A DNA stretch of 29,573 nucleotides from Flavobacteriales bacterium UBA7690 (GCA_002482775.1 DLGQ01000094.1:22267-51839); one strand, 5' to 3'; positions 1 to 9,341 are shown, counted from the stretch's first letter. Numbers and translations: made by a program. The notes: generated from the sequence alone by a model not told the origin.

Positions 1-1
1 G

Positions 2-895
2 GGCGTGGAACGCAGCGGACTCATCCTGCCGCCGGACTTCGGTCCGCAGATGCCGTTGGTGCATTTCATCATGTTGATCTTGAGCACGGTCCTGATCGCA
101 GCAGGTGGCAACGTCATCAACGACTACTTCGATACGCGGATCGACCGCATCAACAAACCCGGCGAAGTGATCGTGGGGCGCACGGTGAAACGCCGCGTAG
201 CAATGACGGCCCACGCTGTACTCAGCGGGATCGGATTGCTCTTGGGCGCGTATGTCGCTTGGCGCAGTGGCTTGCTGAAATGGGCCGCCATCCCGGCTTT
301 CGCCATCGGCGCGCTGTGGGTGTACAGCACCACCTTCAAGCGGCAACTGATCATCGGGAATGGACTGGTGGCCACACTAACGGCACTCGTTCCGCTGACG
401 GTGGGTTTGTATGAACTGCCGTTGCTCCAACGCGCTATGGATCCGGCGTGGATCGTTGCACTACCGAACGGGGAACAGTACGAGATGCAACCGTTCTACA
501 TCGAACTGTGGTACTGGATCCTGGGCTTCGCGGTGTTCGCCTTTCTCAGTACGCTGGTGCGCGAGTTGCAGAAGGACATGGCCGATGTGAAAGGTGATGA
601 GGCCGACGGCTGCCGCACGATCCCGATCGTTTGGGGTATGAAATGGGCGCGTGCGATCGCGCTGCTGGACATCGGCATCATCATCGTGCTCTTGCTCTTC
701 ATCCGCTCCCAATTGTTGCGCGACCCGCTCTCCTATTGGTACATCGGCATCGGTGTCATCGGCCCGTTGTTGCTTTCTGCTGGCTTCACCTACCAAGCGC
801 ACCAACGCAGCGAATTCGTGCGTGCAGGCACCGTGATGAAATTGGCCATGGTGATGGCGGTCGGCTATGCTGTACTCATCCGTTTCCTTCCATGA
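2..895 (+). CDS. UbiA-family prenyltransferase (5' end cut off by window)
   Basis: Integral membrane prenyltransferase of the UbiA superfamily, which transfers an isoprenoid chain from a prenyl diphosphate to an acceptor. Both Asp-rich, Mg-diphosphate-binding motifs are visible. Counting from the GTG at 5, the first is N39-D40-x2-D43-x3-D47 (NDYFDTRID) and the second is D191-x2-D194-x3-D198 (DMADVKGD). Several hydrophobic segments lie between and after them. In full-length family members the first motif usually sits further from the N-terminus, and the frame is open to the window edge, so the real start is probably upstream. The TGA overlaps the ATG of maf (ATGA), suggesting translational coupling. 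Bacteroidota homologues are often annotated as geranylgeranylglycerol-phosphate geranylgeranyltransferases. The acceptor cannot be decided here. Confidence 0.88.
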   Translation, partial: GVERSGLILPPDFGPQMPLVHFIMLILSTVLIAAGGNVINDYFDTRIDRINKPGEVIVGRTVKRRVAMTAHAVLSGIGLLLGAYVAWRSGLLKWAAIPAFAIGALWVYSTTFKRQLIIGNGLVATLTALVPLTVGLYELPLLQRAMDPAWIVALPNGEQYEMQPFYIELWYWILGFAVFAFLSTLVRELQKDMADVKGDEADGCRTIPIVWGMKWARAIALLDIGIIIVLLLFIRSQLLRDPLSYWYIGIGVIGPLLLSAGFTYQAHQRSEFVRAGTVMKLAMVMAVGYAVLIRFLP

Positions 896-1479
896 AACTG
901 AATTGGCGTCTGATCCTCGCCTCGGCCTCTCCGCGTCGCAGGCAACTGTTACTTGGTCTTGATCTCCCGGTGGAAGTGACCAGCACCGATGTGGACGAAA
1001 CACCGCCTGCGGGCATGCCGATCGATCAGGTGGCCGAACACCTCGCGTTGAAGAAAGCCAATGCCTACAACGGTCCATTGGCAGAAGACCAGGTATTGAT
1101 CACAGCCGACACCACGGTGATCGTGGACGACAACTTGTTGAACAAACCAGCCGACTCGGCCGAAGCGCACGCCATGCTCACCATGCTGGCCGGTCGAACG
1201 CACAAGGTGGTCACGGGAGTTTGCCTGCGCACCACCGCGCAGACCATCGCCTACTCGGACATCGCAGAGGTCACCTTCGCAACGCTCACGCCCGAGGAGA
1301 TCTCATACTACATCGAGCACCACAAGCCTTTCGACAAAGCCGGTGCCTACGGTGTGCAGGACTGGATCGGGTATGCAGCCGTAGAGCGGATCAATGGCAG
1401 TTTCTACACGGTGATGGGCCTGCCACTGCATCGCGTGTATCGCACCTTGAACGAATTGGTGGGCGCACCGGTGAAATGA
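892..1479 (+). CDS. maf: Maf-like nucleoside triphosphate pyrophosphatase
   Basis: Cytosolic house-cleaning pyrophosphatase of the Maf/YhdE family, which hydrolyses dTTP, UTP or modified NTPs to the monophosphate. The 195-residue length is normal for the family. Visible family motifs are LASASPRRR (residues 9-17), ITADTTV with the likely catalytic D73, NKP (84-86), the GRTHKVVTGV segment (101-110), and a C-terminal YGVQDW...INGSFYTVMGLP stretch. The start is the ATG that overlaps the stop of the UbiA gene. A longer in-frame ORF upstream is only the shadow of UbiA. The YhdE-like dTTPase/UTPase subgroup is likely from the GVQDW region, but this is inference. Confidence 0.93.
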   Translation: MKLNWRLILASASPRRRQLLLGLDLPVEVTSTDVDETPPAGMPIDQVAEHLALKKANAYNGPLAEDQVLITADTTVIVDDNLLNKPADSAEAHAMLTMLAGRTHKVVTGVCLRTTAQTIAYSDIAEVTFATLTPEEISYYIEHHKPFDKAGAYGVQDWIGYAAVERINGSFYTVMGLPLHRVYRTLNELVGAPVK

Positions 1480-1482
1480 TGT

Positions 1483-1490
1483 GACCTTTG
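1483..1490 (+). promoter_or_regulatory. Possible -7 box of the 1532 gene
   Basis: GACCTTTG matches the Bacteroidota primary sigma -7 consensus TAnnTTTG except for the first base. It begins just after the maf stop codon and about 40 bases before the ATG at 1532. A TTG at 1456-1458 is slightly too far upstream for an ideal -33 box. Confidence 0.35.
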
Positions 1491-1531
1491 CCCCTGCTAT
1501 CGTCAGAACCGAACAAACAGAACCAACGAAC

Positions 1532-2422
1532 ATGCGCACTTCGACCATCCTCTCCAGCGCACTGCTGCTCAGCCTCGCCGCGAACGCCCAAACCACGAAA
1601 GAAGGCTACGCGCTTTTGTGGAGCAATACCATCACGGTAGTGCCCGACACGCTCATGAACGGGAAACACAAACTACCGGCGCACACCATCACCTTGTTCG
1701 AGAGCGACGCCAACACCGCCATGGACCTGTGGCGCACGGAATACAAACCCTTGAGCCAGGATGTGACCGGCAGCAAACCGGTGAAGGCGATCGGTGTAAC
1801 GCAGCCTGCAGTGGCACCATCACCGTTGATGGTCCTTGCGAGCAGCAGCACGGACAAGAAGGCCGGGATCGGTCGGCTAACGCTGGCTTTCGTGAAGAAT
1901 GATAGCACACCTGTGGATGATCAGCAGGCCGTGGAGCGTGCTATGCGCGACATGGCCGTGAAGTACAACAAAGCGGTGGTGCAAGCCCAGATCACCACCA
2001 AAGAGAAGAGCTTGGACAAAGCCACTGGAAAGGCCGAAAGCGCCCAGGCCGATGCGGCCAAACTGGACAAGAAAAGCGCTAAAACGAACAATGACCTGCA
2101 GAAGATCAAATCCAAACAAGGCAAGATCCAAGGGAACAATGCGAAGCTGAGCGGCGAGATCGCTGGGCTGGAGAAGAAGTTCCAGTTGACGAACGATCCG
2201 AAGGACCTGGCCAAACTCGCCAAGATCCGCCAGAAACTCACCAAGGGTGAATCCGAGCTGGCCAAGTTGATGAGCAGTGAAGCCAAGGTGCAAGGCAACC
2301 TGAACAAGATCGAAGGGAACAAACCCGATGCCGCGAAGGAAGAATCTGAGCGCACCCAGACGCGTGAAGAGACCCAGAAAGAAGTGGAACAGTTGAAGCG
2401 CAAGCAGAACGACATCCGCTAA
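1532..2422 (+). CDS. Secreted/periplasmic coiled-coil protein of unknown function
   Basis: A 296-residue protein whose family I do not recognise. The start at 1532 gives a clear Sec signal peptide (MRTSTILSSALLLSLAANAQ), so export with cleavage after AQA/NAQ is likely. The longer GTG start at 1481 would bury it. Residues about 21-145 look globular. Residues about 150-296 are Lys-, Ala-, Glu- and Gln-rich with heptad character (KSLDKATGKAESAQADAAKL, EVEQLKRKQ) and almost certainly form a long coiled coil. No catalytic motif is visible. It follows maf closely but probably has its own promoter, and a strong hairpin terminator lies directly downstream. Confidence 0.8.
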   Translation: MRTSTILSSALLLSLAANAQTTKEGYALLWSNTITVVPDTLMNGKHKLPAHTITLFESDANTAMDLWRTEYKPLSQDVTGSKPVKAIGVTQPAVAPSPLMVLASSSTDKKAGIGRLTLAFVKNDSTPVDDQQAVERAMRDMAVKYNKAVVQAQITTKEKSLDKATGKAESAQADAAKLDKKSAKTNNDLQKIKSKQGKIQGNNAKLSGEIAGLEKKFQLTNDPKDLAKLAKIRQKLTKGESELAKLMSSEAKVQGNLNKIEGNKPDAAKEESERTQTREETQKEVEQLKRKQNDIR

Positions 2423-2442
2423 GCTTAACGATAGAACGCACG

Positions 2443-2467
2443 AGAAGCCCGGCTCTGCCGGGCTTCT
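2443..2467. terminator. Bidirectional hairpin terminator
   Basis: A perfect 10-bp stem, AGAAGCCCGG/CCGGGCTTCT, with a 5-base loop (CTCTG), runs into TTTC. It lies between the convergent genes ending at 2422 (+) and 2473 (-), so it can stop transcription from both sides. Confidence 0.88.
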
Positions 2468-2472
2468 TTCAT

Positions 2473-4863
2473 TCAGCGCAGCAGTGTGACGTGTCCTTGC
2501 CGCTGCTGCGTGGACCCCTCACGGTCGATCAATCGAACTTGCCAAGCGTACACACCGATCGGCTGTTCTGACCCGTCCCAACCGCGATAAGGATCATCTG
2601 TGGAATACAGGATGCGGCCCCAGCGATCGTAGATGTTGAGCAGGAACGAGCGTGGATCGGAGACGGTGGTCACCACGCCGAAGAGGTCGTTGAATTCATC
2701 GTTGTTCGGCGAGAAACAGTTGGGCACGTAGATGGCGAAAGCATCCTCCACGCACACCACGGCCTCTTCGGTATCCGTGCATCCGCCGCCGTTGCGGACT
2801 TCGAGACGTACCACATAACAGCCCACCGCCGGGTAGGTGAACGTGGGCGAAACTTCGGTGGATGTGCTGTTGAGCGGATCGCCGAACGACCATTGCCATA
2901 GGGTCGCATCACGGCTGTTGTCCAAGAAGCGGAAGGTTGGATCATCGATCACCGCGACATCCGGCGAAGGCCTGAATGCTGCCGTGGGCGTGGCGAACAC
3001 CGTGATGATATCCGCGACGGTCACCGTCCCGATGCATCCTTCTGGTGAGGTGATGGTCAACGTAGCGCCGAACACACCGGCATCGTTGAAACAGTGGGTC
3101 GGACTCGCCTCATCACCGGCTGACCCACCATCACTGAACGACCACGCGCGCACACCTGCTGCTGCGCTTTCATCCGTGAAGGTGACACAGACAGGCGCGC
3201 ATCCCTCTTCCACATCCCAGGTGAATGTCGGCTCCAATGCATCGGCTACGCTCACCGTAACCTCTTCCGGATCGCTGGCGCATCCGTTCACATCGGTTGC
3301 TACGACTTCATACACCGTTGTTGCTGCTGGCGAAACAGCAGGACCGTTCGGCGACCAGACGAATACGAGACCACCTGCTCCACCGCTCGCTTCCGCTTGT
3401 AGGGTGGTGCTTTGCCCGGCGCAGATCACCACATCATCCTGGGCGGTGACCACCACGGGATCCGGCTCGCTGATCGTTACGGTGATGTCCGCTGAACAAC
3501 CCGCATCGTCTTCTACGGTACAGGTGTATTCACCCGGAGCAAGTCCAGTGGCCGTGGCACTTGTTCCGCCCGTTGGCGACCACGCGTATGTATAGAAACC
3601 CGAGCCGCCACTTGCCGTAACGGTCGCACTGCCATCGTTCGCTCCACTGCATGAGACATCTTCTTCAGTGACGGTCAGCGTGATGGCGGTGCCCACCGTC
3701 TGTACGGTGGCTGTCGCTTGCACTGGACACATGTCGGTTGCTTGTACCAGCACCGTGTAACTGCCCGGAGCAAGTCCGGTTATGGTCTGTGTGCTCTCCC
3801 CACCGGGCTCCCAATCGTAAGTGTACGTACCAGAGCCACCTGTGATAATGGCGGTAACAGCCCCGCTGTTGGGGGCGCAGCTCACATCGGTGATGTTGAA
3901 CGAAAGTTGGGGTATCACGATGGTTCGCTCCATGGTCTCCGGTGCGCTGCAGGAACTGGTCATGGTGAAGGTCACCGTGTATTCACCCGGGCCGGGATAG
4001 GTGTGGGAAACATTGGCGCCCACCGCGCTGTTGCCAGTACCTGAAGGAGGGTCACCGAAGTTCCATACCCCGCTCTCGGCGCATCCCGCAAGTCCGCCTC
4101 CGGCGAAGGTGATCGTATTCCCCGCACAGGCATACCCGAAGTCGGTTTCCATGGGAAAGGCCTCTCCGATGTATACTTCATCAATGGCCACGCCATCGAA
4201 CGTATTGCAAATGGTACCTGCGCCGAAGATGAAACGGAACTTCACCGGATCCGCGCTGGGCAGATCCGCCAAGCAATGCGCCGCGAACACATAGGAACCA
4301 CTTCCGCCACCGTTCGCACAGCCACCGCTTACGGATGTGCCGCTCCAACCTTGACGAGGGCTGGCCAGGTTGAGCGCGGTGATATTGGGTGAATTGAACC
4401 AGTTCGAAGTGTGGCAATCTTCTGGCTCTCCTGAAGTCCCCACATTGATCCACGTGGTACCGCCGTTGGGTGAATATTGGAAGCCGATACCATCATAACC
4501 CGGTTCTGTTTCCCAGAAGATCGTGAAGCGTATCCACGGATAAGCCAAACTGGAAAGATCGAAGCAAGGCGACTCCAACCAGCTTTGCTGTCCAGTGGTA
4601 TAGAAGCTGCCGGTCAGCCCACCGACACACCAAGCGTTGTCCCCATCCGCAGCGCCAGAGATCGTGGGATGCGCGGGCGTACCCCAGGCCCAGTCGCTAT
4701 TCGCCCCGCCGCTGGTCCACGACGGGGCGCTCTCGAAGCTCTCGAAGTACGGAAAAGTGGTGATCGTGGTAGTGCATTGCGCAACACACAGGATAGGTAG
4801 GGTTGATGTCACGGCAACAAACGCCGCCACTAAACACCTATCCATCCATCGAACGATCATCAT
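2473..4863 (-). CDS. T9SS type B cargo protein with PKD and SprB-like repeats
   Basis: A 796-residue secreted modular protein. A signal peptide covers about residues 1-29 (VAAFVAVTSTLPILCVAQ). It is followed by a jelly-roll/MAM-like N-terminal domain (about 35-235; FESFESAPSW, SPCFDLSSL), a PKD-like domain (about 237-320), two SprB-type repeats (about 320-470; GGSGTYTYDW and GGSGFYTYAW), an Ig-like segment (about 475-540), two PKD domains (about 541-708), and a C-terminal gliding-motility-associated CHU_C/type B sorting domain (about 709-796). The last contains YVPNCFSPNNDEFNDLF, YDRWGRI and ends in HVTLLR. Export by T9SS to the cell surface or medium is therefore expected. Its start lies 47 bases after the stop of the larger gene at 7454-4911, so the two may be co-transcribed. 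The ligand or role (adhesion, matrix) is unknown. Confidence 0.9.
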   Translation of the reverse strand: MMIVRWMDRCLVAAFVAVTSTLPILCVAQCTTTITTFPYFESFESAPSWTSGGANSDWAWGTPAHPTISGAADGDNAWCVGGLTGSFYTTGQQSWLESPCFDLSSLAYPWIRFTIFWETEPGYDGIGFQYSPNGGTTWINVGTSGEPEDCHTSNWFNSPNITALNLASPRQGWSGTSVSGGCANGGGSGSYVFAAHCLADLPSADPVKFRFIFGAGTICNTFDGVAIDEVYIGEAFPMETDFGYACAGNTITFAGGGLAGCAESGVWNFGDPPSGTGNSAVGANVSHTYPGPGEYTVTFTMTSSCSAPETMERTIVIPQLSFNITDVSCAPNSGAVTAIITGGSGTYTYDWEPGGESTQTITGLAPGSYTVLVQATDMCPVQATATVQTVGTAITLTVTEEDVSCSGANDGSATVTASGGSGFYTYAWSPTGGTSATATGLAPGEYTCTVEDDAGCSADITVTISEPDPVVVTAQDDVVICAGQSTTLQAEASGGAGGLVFVWSPNGPAVSPAATTVYEVVATDVNGCASDPEEVTVSVADALEPTFTWDVEEGCAPVCVTFTDESAAAGVRAWSFSDGGSAGDEASPTHCFNDAGVFGATLTITSPEGCIGTVTVADIITVFATPTAAFRPSPDVAVIDDPTFRFLDNSRDATLWQWSFGDPLNSTSTEVSPTFTYPAVGCYVVRLEVRNGGGCTDTEEAVVCVEDAFAIYVPNCFSPNNDEFNDLFGVVTTVSDPRSFLLNIYDRWGRILYSTDDPYRGWDGSEQPIGVYAWQVRLIDREGSTQQRQGHVTLLR

Positions 4864-4910
4864 GTCAATAACGCCTGTTCAGCGCCGTTCGTTCGCAGAT
4901 CCCGGACCGA

Positions 4911-7454
4911 TCATCGGAGCAGGGTGATGTGGCCGGTGAGGTCGTACTTCTTCCCATCCGCACCATCGGCAGTGAGGGTGTAGAAATAGGTCCCATCGGG
5001 AACCAGGTCCCCGCTCATGGAACGTGCATCCCACGATTCGCCCACGCGGTTCAGTTCATTCACCTTCTGACCCCAGCGGTTGTAGAGCAGCATCTCCACC
5101 TTCACGATGTTCACTACACCCATCACGAGCAGGTCGTTCTGGCGATCCCCGTTCGGTGTGAACACGTTCGGGATCACGATGCTGCTGGAGGTACCAGCGC
5201 TGGGTGGCACCACGTTGATCACGGCTACCGCCGAAGAGGTGCAACCATCCAACGTGGCGACCAAGGTGATGGTGTATGAACCTGGTGCTTCAAAGAGGTG
5301 GACCGGTGAAACTGCCGTACTGGTTCCTTCGCCATCGAAGTCCCACACGTAAGTCGCGGCATTTGGAGCCGTGGTATTGGTGAACTGCACGGTGAGCGGT
5401 GCCACACCGGAGGTGACACTGGGCGAGAACCCGGCATCCAATGGGGAAGCCGTCACTTGGAACCCATCGGAATCGGTGCCGCAACCGTTCGTAGCCGTTG
5501 CGATGAAGAGGCCTGCGTTGCTCACCGTGATGGAGTTGCCGGTTGCTCCGGTGTTCCACGAGACCGCCGCATTGCTCGTTGCGGTGAGCACGAGTTGTTC
5601 GCCGGGGCACAGCAGGTCATCGCCGGTCACTTCCACGGTGGGTTGATCGGCTGCAACGATGGTCACGGTAGCCTCATCGCTGCCACAAGCGGTGGTACCC
5701 GTAACGGTGATGGGGCCATCCACGGCAACGCTGATCGTAGCTCCGGATGCGCCGTTGCTCCACGTGTAGCTATCGGCGCCAGAAGCTGTGAGCGTGGTGC
5801 TCTGTCCGGCACAAACGGCCAATGTTCCCGCTATGGTGACCACCGGTCCAGCGCTCTGCACCACGTTGGCCGTAGCACTGGCACTACCACACCCGTTGGT
5901 GGCTGTAACGGTGTAGGGACCAGTGCTGTTCACGGTGATGGAAGAATTGGTGGAACCGGTGCTCCATACGAAGTTCCCAGAACCAGCAGCTGTTAGTGTG
6001 GTGCTTTCGCCGGGGCAGATCTCCAGAACACCGGAGATGGAAACGGCAGGTGCGGTACCCAGCGTCACGATGTGCGATTCCGTGGTGGAGCCGCAACTGC
6101 TACTGCCGGTAACGGTGTAGGTTCCTGGGCCATTAATGGTGATGCTTGGTGTGAAGTCACCGGTGCTCCACAGGAAATTAGGCGCACCACTGGCGGTGAG
6201 CGTTGCGGTCTCGCCCGGGCAGATCTGCGACGGACCGGTAATGGTGATGGTGATGCTGGTCGCGGGTGTCACCACGACGGATGCCGCACCAGTGCCGCAG
6301 GCGTTCGATCCTGTAACGGAATACGTTCCGGTGGTGGTAACGGTGATGGAAGGCGTGGTTTGGCCGCCGCCCCAGACATAGCTGTTCGCACCGGATGCGG
6401 TGAGCACCAGGTCCTCGCCCGCACAAAGCTCCAGAGGCCCATCGGCAGCGATGCTCACGGTCGGTCCGGTACCCGAGGGGACGCTCACACTTCCGCAGAT
6501 GGGATCGGCGCAGGCCGTCTGTGCGCACAGGGTAAGCACCACGTTCCCCAGGTCACCAGGCCCGGCGGTGTAGGTCGTGTTCAATGCGCTGGCATCGCCG
6601 AAGGTTCCGGTGCCCCCGGACCATTGCACCGTGGTGAAGGCACCACCGATGACCTCGGCGCTGATGTTCACCGTACCGGTACCGCCGCAGAGCACACCAT
6701 CGGCTTCGGCTTGCACCAGTAGCGGCACGAACGGTGCTTGGCAGCCGTAGTTGACATAGCTCACTTGGGGAATGCCGGGCCACGTGAACACGGCCGTACC
6801 ACCATCGCTTTCGCCGCTTTGGCCGCCATACGTACCAAGGTTGTTCAGCAATTGCTCGCGGATGTACGTGGCGGTATCGCTGCAGCCGCTAGGGTTGTGG
6901 TAGATGATCAGCGTCCGCGCAGTGCTGCCGGCTTGCGGTGTTGGGCTGATCGGCGAGCCTGCCGATGGACTATTCGCGAAATGGCCAGCGGTATTGGCCG
7001 CATCTTGGAAGATGATGTAGATCGTTTCCGCCAGCCCAGCGAAGGAGTTGCCGACCACGCACATATCGGTGCTCGTGATCAATAGGACCTCGCTACCGGC
7101 AGGGATCACGCCACCGGGAGGTTCCAGCAACTCTCCACAACTGGTGATGGTGGCGTTCAATTGGCTGGTGATGGACGCCGTTATGGCGTTCTGTACCAGT
7201 CCGCGCCACGTGCCGTTGGGCCAGTCGGCTTCCAGATCCCCGATAGCGATGGCTTCGGGACCCACACGGAAACGCACCATCTCGTTCTCTCCTTCCGCAC
7301 TGCCGGGGCAGATGGAGGAAGGGTTGCAGGCATCCACCAGGATGCTTTCGATCTCCAAACACTTGGTAGGTATCTGGGCGGAAAGCTGGGACGGGAGCGC
7401 AACGAGAGCAAGCAGCACTGCGGCGGACCAGGAGCGGATGAAAGTCGCGATCAT
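4911..7454 (-). CDS. T9SS type B cargo protein with five 68-residue tandem Ig-like repeats
   Basis: An 847-residue secreted protein. The signal peptide is residues 1-27 (AAVLLALVALPSQLSAQ). An N-terminal domain of about 28-240 resembles lamin-tail/LTD-type domains of secreted Bacteroidota proteins (IESILVDACNPS, EGENEMVRFRVG, YHNPSGCSDTATYIREQ). Residues about 245-330 form another Ig-like module. Five tandem repeats of exactly 68 residues span 339-678, each with the pattern CxG-x5-LTAxG...W-x-G...SITV...G-x-YTVT...CG. A PKD domain follows at about 675-752 (WDFDGEGTSTAVSP), then a CHU_C/type B sorting domain at about 758-847 (IPNVFTPNGDRQNDLL, YNRWGQKV, GHITLLR). It is likely a surface or released structural/adhesive protein. 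The two type B proteins end almost identically, which fits delivery by the same T9SS route. Confidence 0.9.
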   Translation of the reverse strand: MIATFIRSWSAAVLLALVALPSQLSAQIPTKCLEIESILVDACNPSSICPGSAEGENEMVRFRVGPEAIAIGDLEADWPNGTWRGLVQNAITASITSQLNATITSCGELLEPPGGVIPAGSEVLLITSTDMCVVGNSFAGLAETIYIIFQDAANTAGHFANSPSAGSPISPTPQAGSTARTLIIYHNPSGCSDTATYIREQLLNNLGTYGGQSGESDGGTAVFTWPGIPQVSYVNYGCQAPFVPLLVQAEADGVLCGGTGTVNISAEVIGGAFTTVQWSGGTGTFGDASALNTTYTAGPGDLGNVVLTLCAQTACADPICGSVSVPSGTGPTVSIAADGPLELCAGEDLVLTASGANSYVWGGGQTTPSITVTTTGTYSVTGSNACGTGAASVVVTPATSITITITGPSQICPGETATLTASGAPNFLWSTGDFTPSITINGPGTYTVTGSSSCGSTTESHIVTLGTAPAVSISGVLEICPGESTTLTAAGSGNFVWSTGSTNSSITVNSTGPYTVTATNGCGSASATANVVQSAGPVVTIAGTLAVCAGQSTTLTASGADSYTWSNGASGATISVAVDGPITVTGTTACGSDEATVTIVAADQPTVEVTGDDLLCPGEQLVLTATSNAAVSWNTGATGNSITVSNAGLFIATATNGCGTDSDGFQVTASPLDAGFSPSVTSGVAPLTVQFTNTTAPNAATYVWDFDGEGTSTAVSPVHLFEAPGSYTITLVATLDGCTSSAVAVINVVPPSAGTSSSIVIPNVFTPNGDRQNDLLVMGVVNIVKVEMLLYNRWGQKVNELNRVGESWDARSMSGDLVPDGTYFYTLTADGADGKKYDLTGHITLLR
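5421..6440 (-). repeat. Five in-frame 204-bp tandem repeats inside the T9SS cargo gene
   Basis: Residues 339-406, 407-474, 475-542, 543-610 and 611-678 align without gaps. Each unit is 68 residues (204 bp) with a conserved Cys near position 6, W near 23 and CG near 48-49. The units have diverged in sequence but not in length. Confidence 0.85.
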
Positions 7455-7480
7455 TCGAGGTGGTGACGGAATTCGGGCTG

Positions 7481-7488
7481 CAAAGGTC
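7481..7488 (-). promoter_or_regulatory. Possible -7 box of the 7454 T9SS gene
   Basis: On the minus strand the sequence reads GACCTTTG, one base from TAnnTTTG, and ends 26 bases before the ATG at 7454. No convincing -33 TTG is seen. Confidence 0.35.
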
Positions 7489-7575
7489 GCTCGATCCCGC
7501 TGATCGTCAGTAGCCTTAAGATCAGCAGAATGTCAAGAAACGGGGTGACGGGCAATCACTCCAAGCACCAGCCAC

Positions 7576-8415
7576 CTACTGGATCACGAAGCGACCCACG
7601 CCGACCCTTCCGCTCATCCGATCGGTGATGCGGTACGCGTACATACCTGCCACGAGTATACCGTTCAACTCCATGGATCGGCTGAACGACCGCTCCAGCA
7701 CTACCTGTCCCACATCATTCAGCACGGTGATCAGTGCGGGCCCGCTGGTCGATGCCGGATCGGAAAGGGTGATGGTGACACGTCCTGTAGCCGGTACCGG
7801 GAAAACCGTGGTGCCCAGTGGAGCGCCCACGGGTTCTGCCATGCCGGTGCCGCTGCCCGTGATGCTGATATCATCGACCCCTGGCGTGAACCAATTGGTG
7901 GTGGCTTGATACATGAATGCGATATACGAGGTGCCCACTGTTGCCGGGATCGCGAGAGGCCCAACGCTGGTCCATGCGTCCGTATTGGTCACCAGACCCG
8001 TCAGGTCTTCAACTTCCACCACGGATGTTGCAAGCGCTGGATCGCTGTTCCCGGTCAGAAGCATCACCTTCAACCCATCGCTAGGTGTGGTTGACCCCAT
8101 GATGGAGAATACGTTCACGTTCAGACTGAGCGCTCCACCCCCGGAAAGGTCGAAACCAGGCGAAACGTACCAGTCGCGGATGGTATCCGTGGCTTCGCCG
8201 GCCACATTGTAGTCATGCCACAACTTGTTGGGTGCCGAAGCAGCGAAGAAAGGCGCTATGGTCCAGGGGTAGTTGCTCAAATAGCCTTTACGGAAAAGCT
8301 GCCAACCCGCCTGTTGCGCAGCATTGTCGAAACCGGAAGCATAGGGCAATGGAGTTTGCGCGTGAAGGGTGCTGGTGACCAGGATGGCAGCGATCAGGAG
8401 TAGTGTGGAACGCAT
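7576..8415 (-). CDS. T9SS type A cargo protein with choice-of-anchor-J-like domain
   Basis: A 279-residue secreted protein. The ATG at 8415 gives a signal peptide (MRSTLLLIAAILVTSTLHAQ). The upstream in-frame ATG at 8457 would add 14 residues and mask it. Residues about 25-185 resemble the cleaved-adhesin/choice-of-anchor-J jelly roll: SGFDNAAQQAGW near the start, DWYVSPGFDLSGG in the middle, and VDDISITG at the end. The last 75-80 residues look like a T9SS type A sorting domain: VFPVPATGRVTITL, then a LNDVGQVV strand and MYAYRI near the end. It lies downstream of the two type B cargo genes on the chromosome but is transcribed towards them from its own start, 121 bases from the gene at 7454. 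Substrate unknown. Confidence 0.83.
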   Translation of the reverse strand: MRSTLLLIAAILVTSTLHAQTPLPYASGFDNAAQQAGWQLFRKGYLSNYPWTIAPFFAASAPNKLWHDYNVAGEATDTIRDWYVSPGFDLSGGGALSLNVNVFSIMGSTTPSDGLKVMLLTGNSDPALATSVVEVEDLTGLVTNTDAWTSVGPLAIPATVGTSYIAFMYQATTNWFTPGVDDISITGSGTGMAEPVGAPLGTTVFPVPATGRVTITLSDPASTSGPALITVLNDVGQVVLERSFSRSMELNGILVAGMYAYRITDRMSGRVGVGRFVIQ

Positions 8416-8531
8416 GGCGGAGGGTTTTGTGCCCCAAGGACGCACCCCACCATACACAATGCTGCCACGCTGGTGATAGAGCGTTGGACGTAGGACGGAG
8501 ACCGTGATGGACCGTGGGCATCAGCCCTTTG

Positions 8532-9341
8532 CTAGGCCTTCTTCGCCCGCTCCCAATACCCATCCATCTCGGCCAACGACATCTCCCCCATCACCTTTCC
8601 GTCCTTGGCGCTCTCGCGTTCCAGGAATTGGAAGCGTTGGATGAATTTCCGGTTCGTCCGTTCCAAAGCTTCATCGGGATCGATGCCCAAGAACCGCGCG
8701 TAGTTCACAAGGCTGAACAATACATCGCCCAATTCCTCGGTCTGTTTTGGGGAACCGGCATCCACCTCGTGCTTCAGTTCGCCCAATTCTTCCTGCACCT
8801 TGGCCCACACCTGATCGCGGTGGTCCCAATCGAACCCTACACCACGGGCCTTGTCCTGCACGCGGATGGCTTTCACCAAACTGGGCAGGCCACGGGGAAC
8901 GCCGTCCAATACGCTGGGGGATGGCGCAGATGGACCCGATGGGTCGACGCTGCGCTCGGCTAATTTGATCTTCTCCCAATTGGCCTTTACCTCCTCATCG
9001 TCCTTCACCTTCACGACCTGTCCCGAAACGGGATCGCCGTAGATGTGGGGGTGTCGGCGGATCAGCTTTTCGCAGATGCCGTTGAGCACATCGGTGATAT
9101 CGAAAGCACCTTTCTCCTGGCCGATCTTGGCATAGAACACCATGTGCAGGATCAGGTCGCCCAGTTCCTTCTTCACTTCAGTGAGGTCGTCGTTCAGGAT
9201 CGCATCGCCCAACTCATAGGTCTCCTCGATGGTGAGGGGCCGCAACGTCTCCAGGGTCTGCTTCTTGTCCCACGGACATTCGGCGCGCAGGGTGTCCATG
9301 ATGTCCAACAATCGCAAGAAAGCCGTAGCGCGGGGATCCAT
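8532..9341 (-). CDS. mazG: Nucleoside triphosphate pyrophosphohydrolase MazG
   Basis: Cytosolic all-alpha NTP pyrophosphohydrolase that converts (d)NTPs to NMP plus PPi. The 269-residue protein has the two-domain layout of E. coli MazG. The N-terminal copy has LRAECPWDKKQT and the Mg-binding EETYELGDA...EVKKELGDLILH helices. The C-terminal copy has QEELGELKHEV followed by EELGDVLFSLVNYARFL. The ATG at 9341 puts MDPRATAFLRLLDIMDTLRAECPWD at the N-terminus, matching family starts. The longer ORF upstream to 9506 translates a low-complexity intergenic array (RRSPTRRSPTS) and is not coding. A TACCTTTC -7-like box ends 4 bases before the chosen ATG. Confidence 0.95.
   Translation of the reverse strand: MDPRATAFLRLLDIMDTLRAECPWDKKQTLETLRPLTIEETYELGDAILNDDLTEVKKELGDLILHMVFYAKIGQEKGAFDITDVLNGICEKLIRRHPHIYGDPVSGQVVKVKDDEEVKANWEKIKLAERSVDPSGPSAPSPSVLDGVPRGLPSLVKAIRVQDKARGVGFDWDHRDQVWAKVQEELGELKHEVDAGSPKQTEELGDVLFSLVNYARFLGIDPDEALERTNRKFIQRFQFLERESAKDGKVMGEMSLAEMDGYWERAKKA

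Noticed and set aside
2837..3595. 252-residue plus-strand ORF inside the T9SS cargo gene
   Set aside because: It is antisense to PKD/SprB repeats; the Ser/Thr/Val-rich sequence results from the repeated coding strand.
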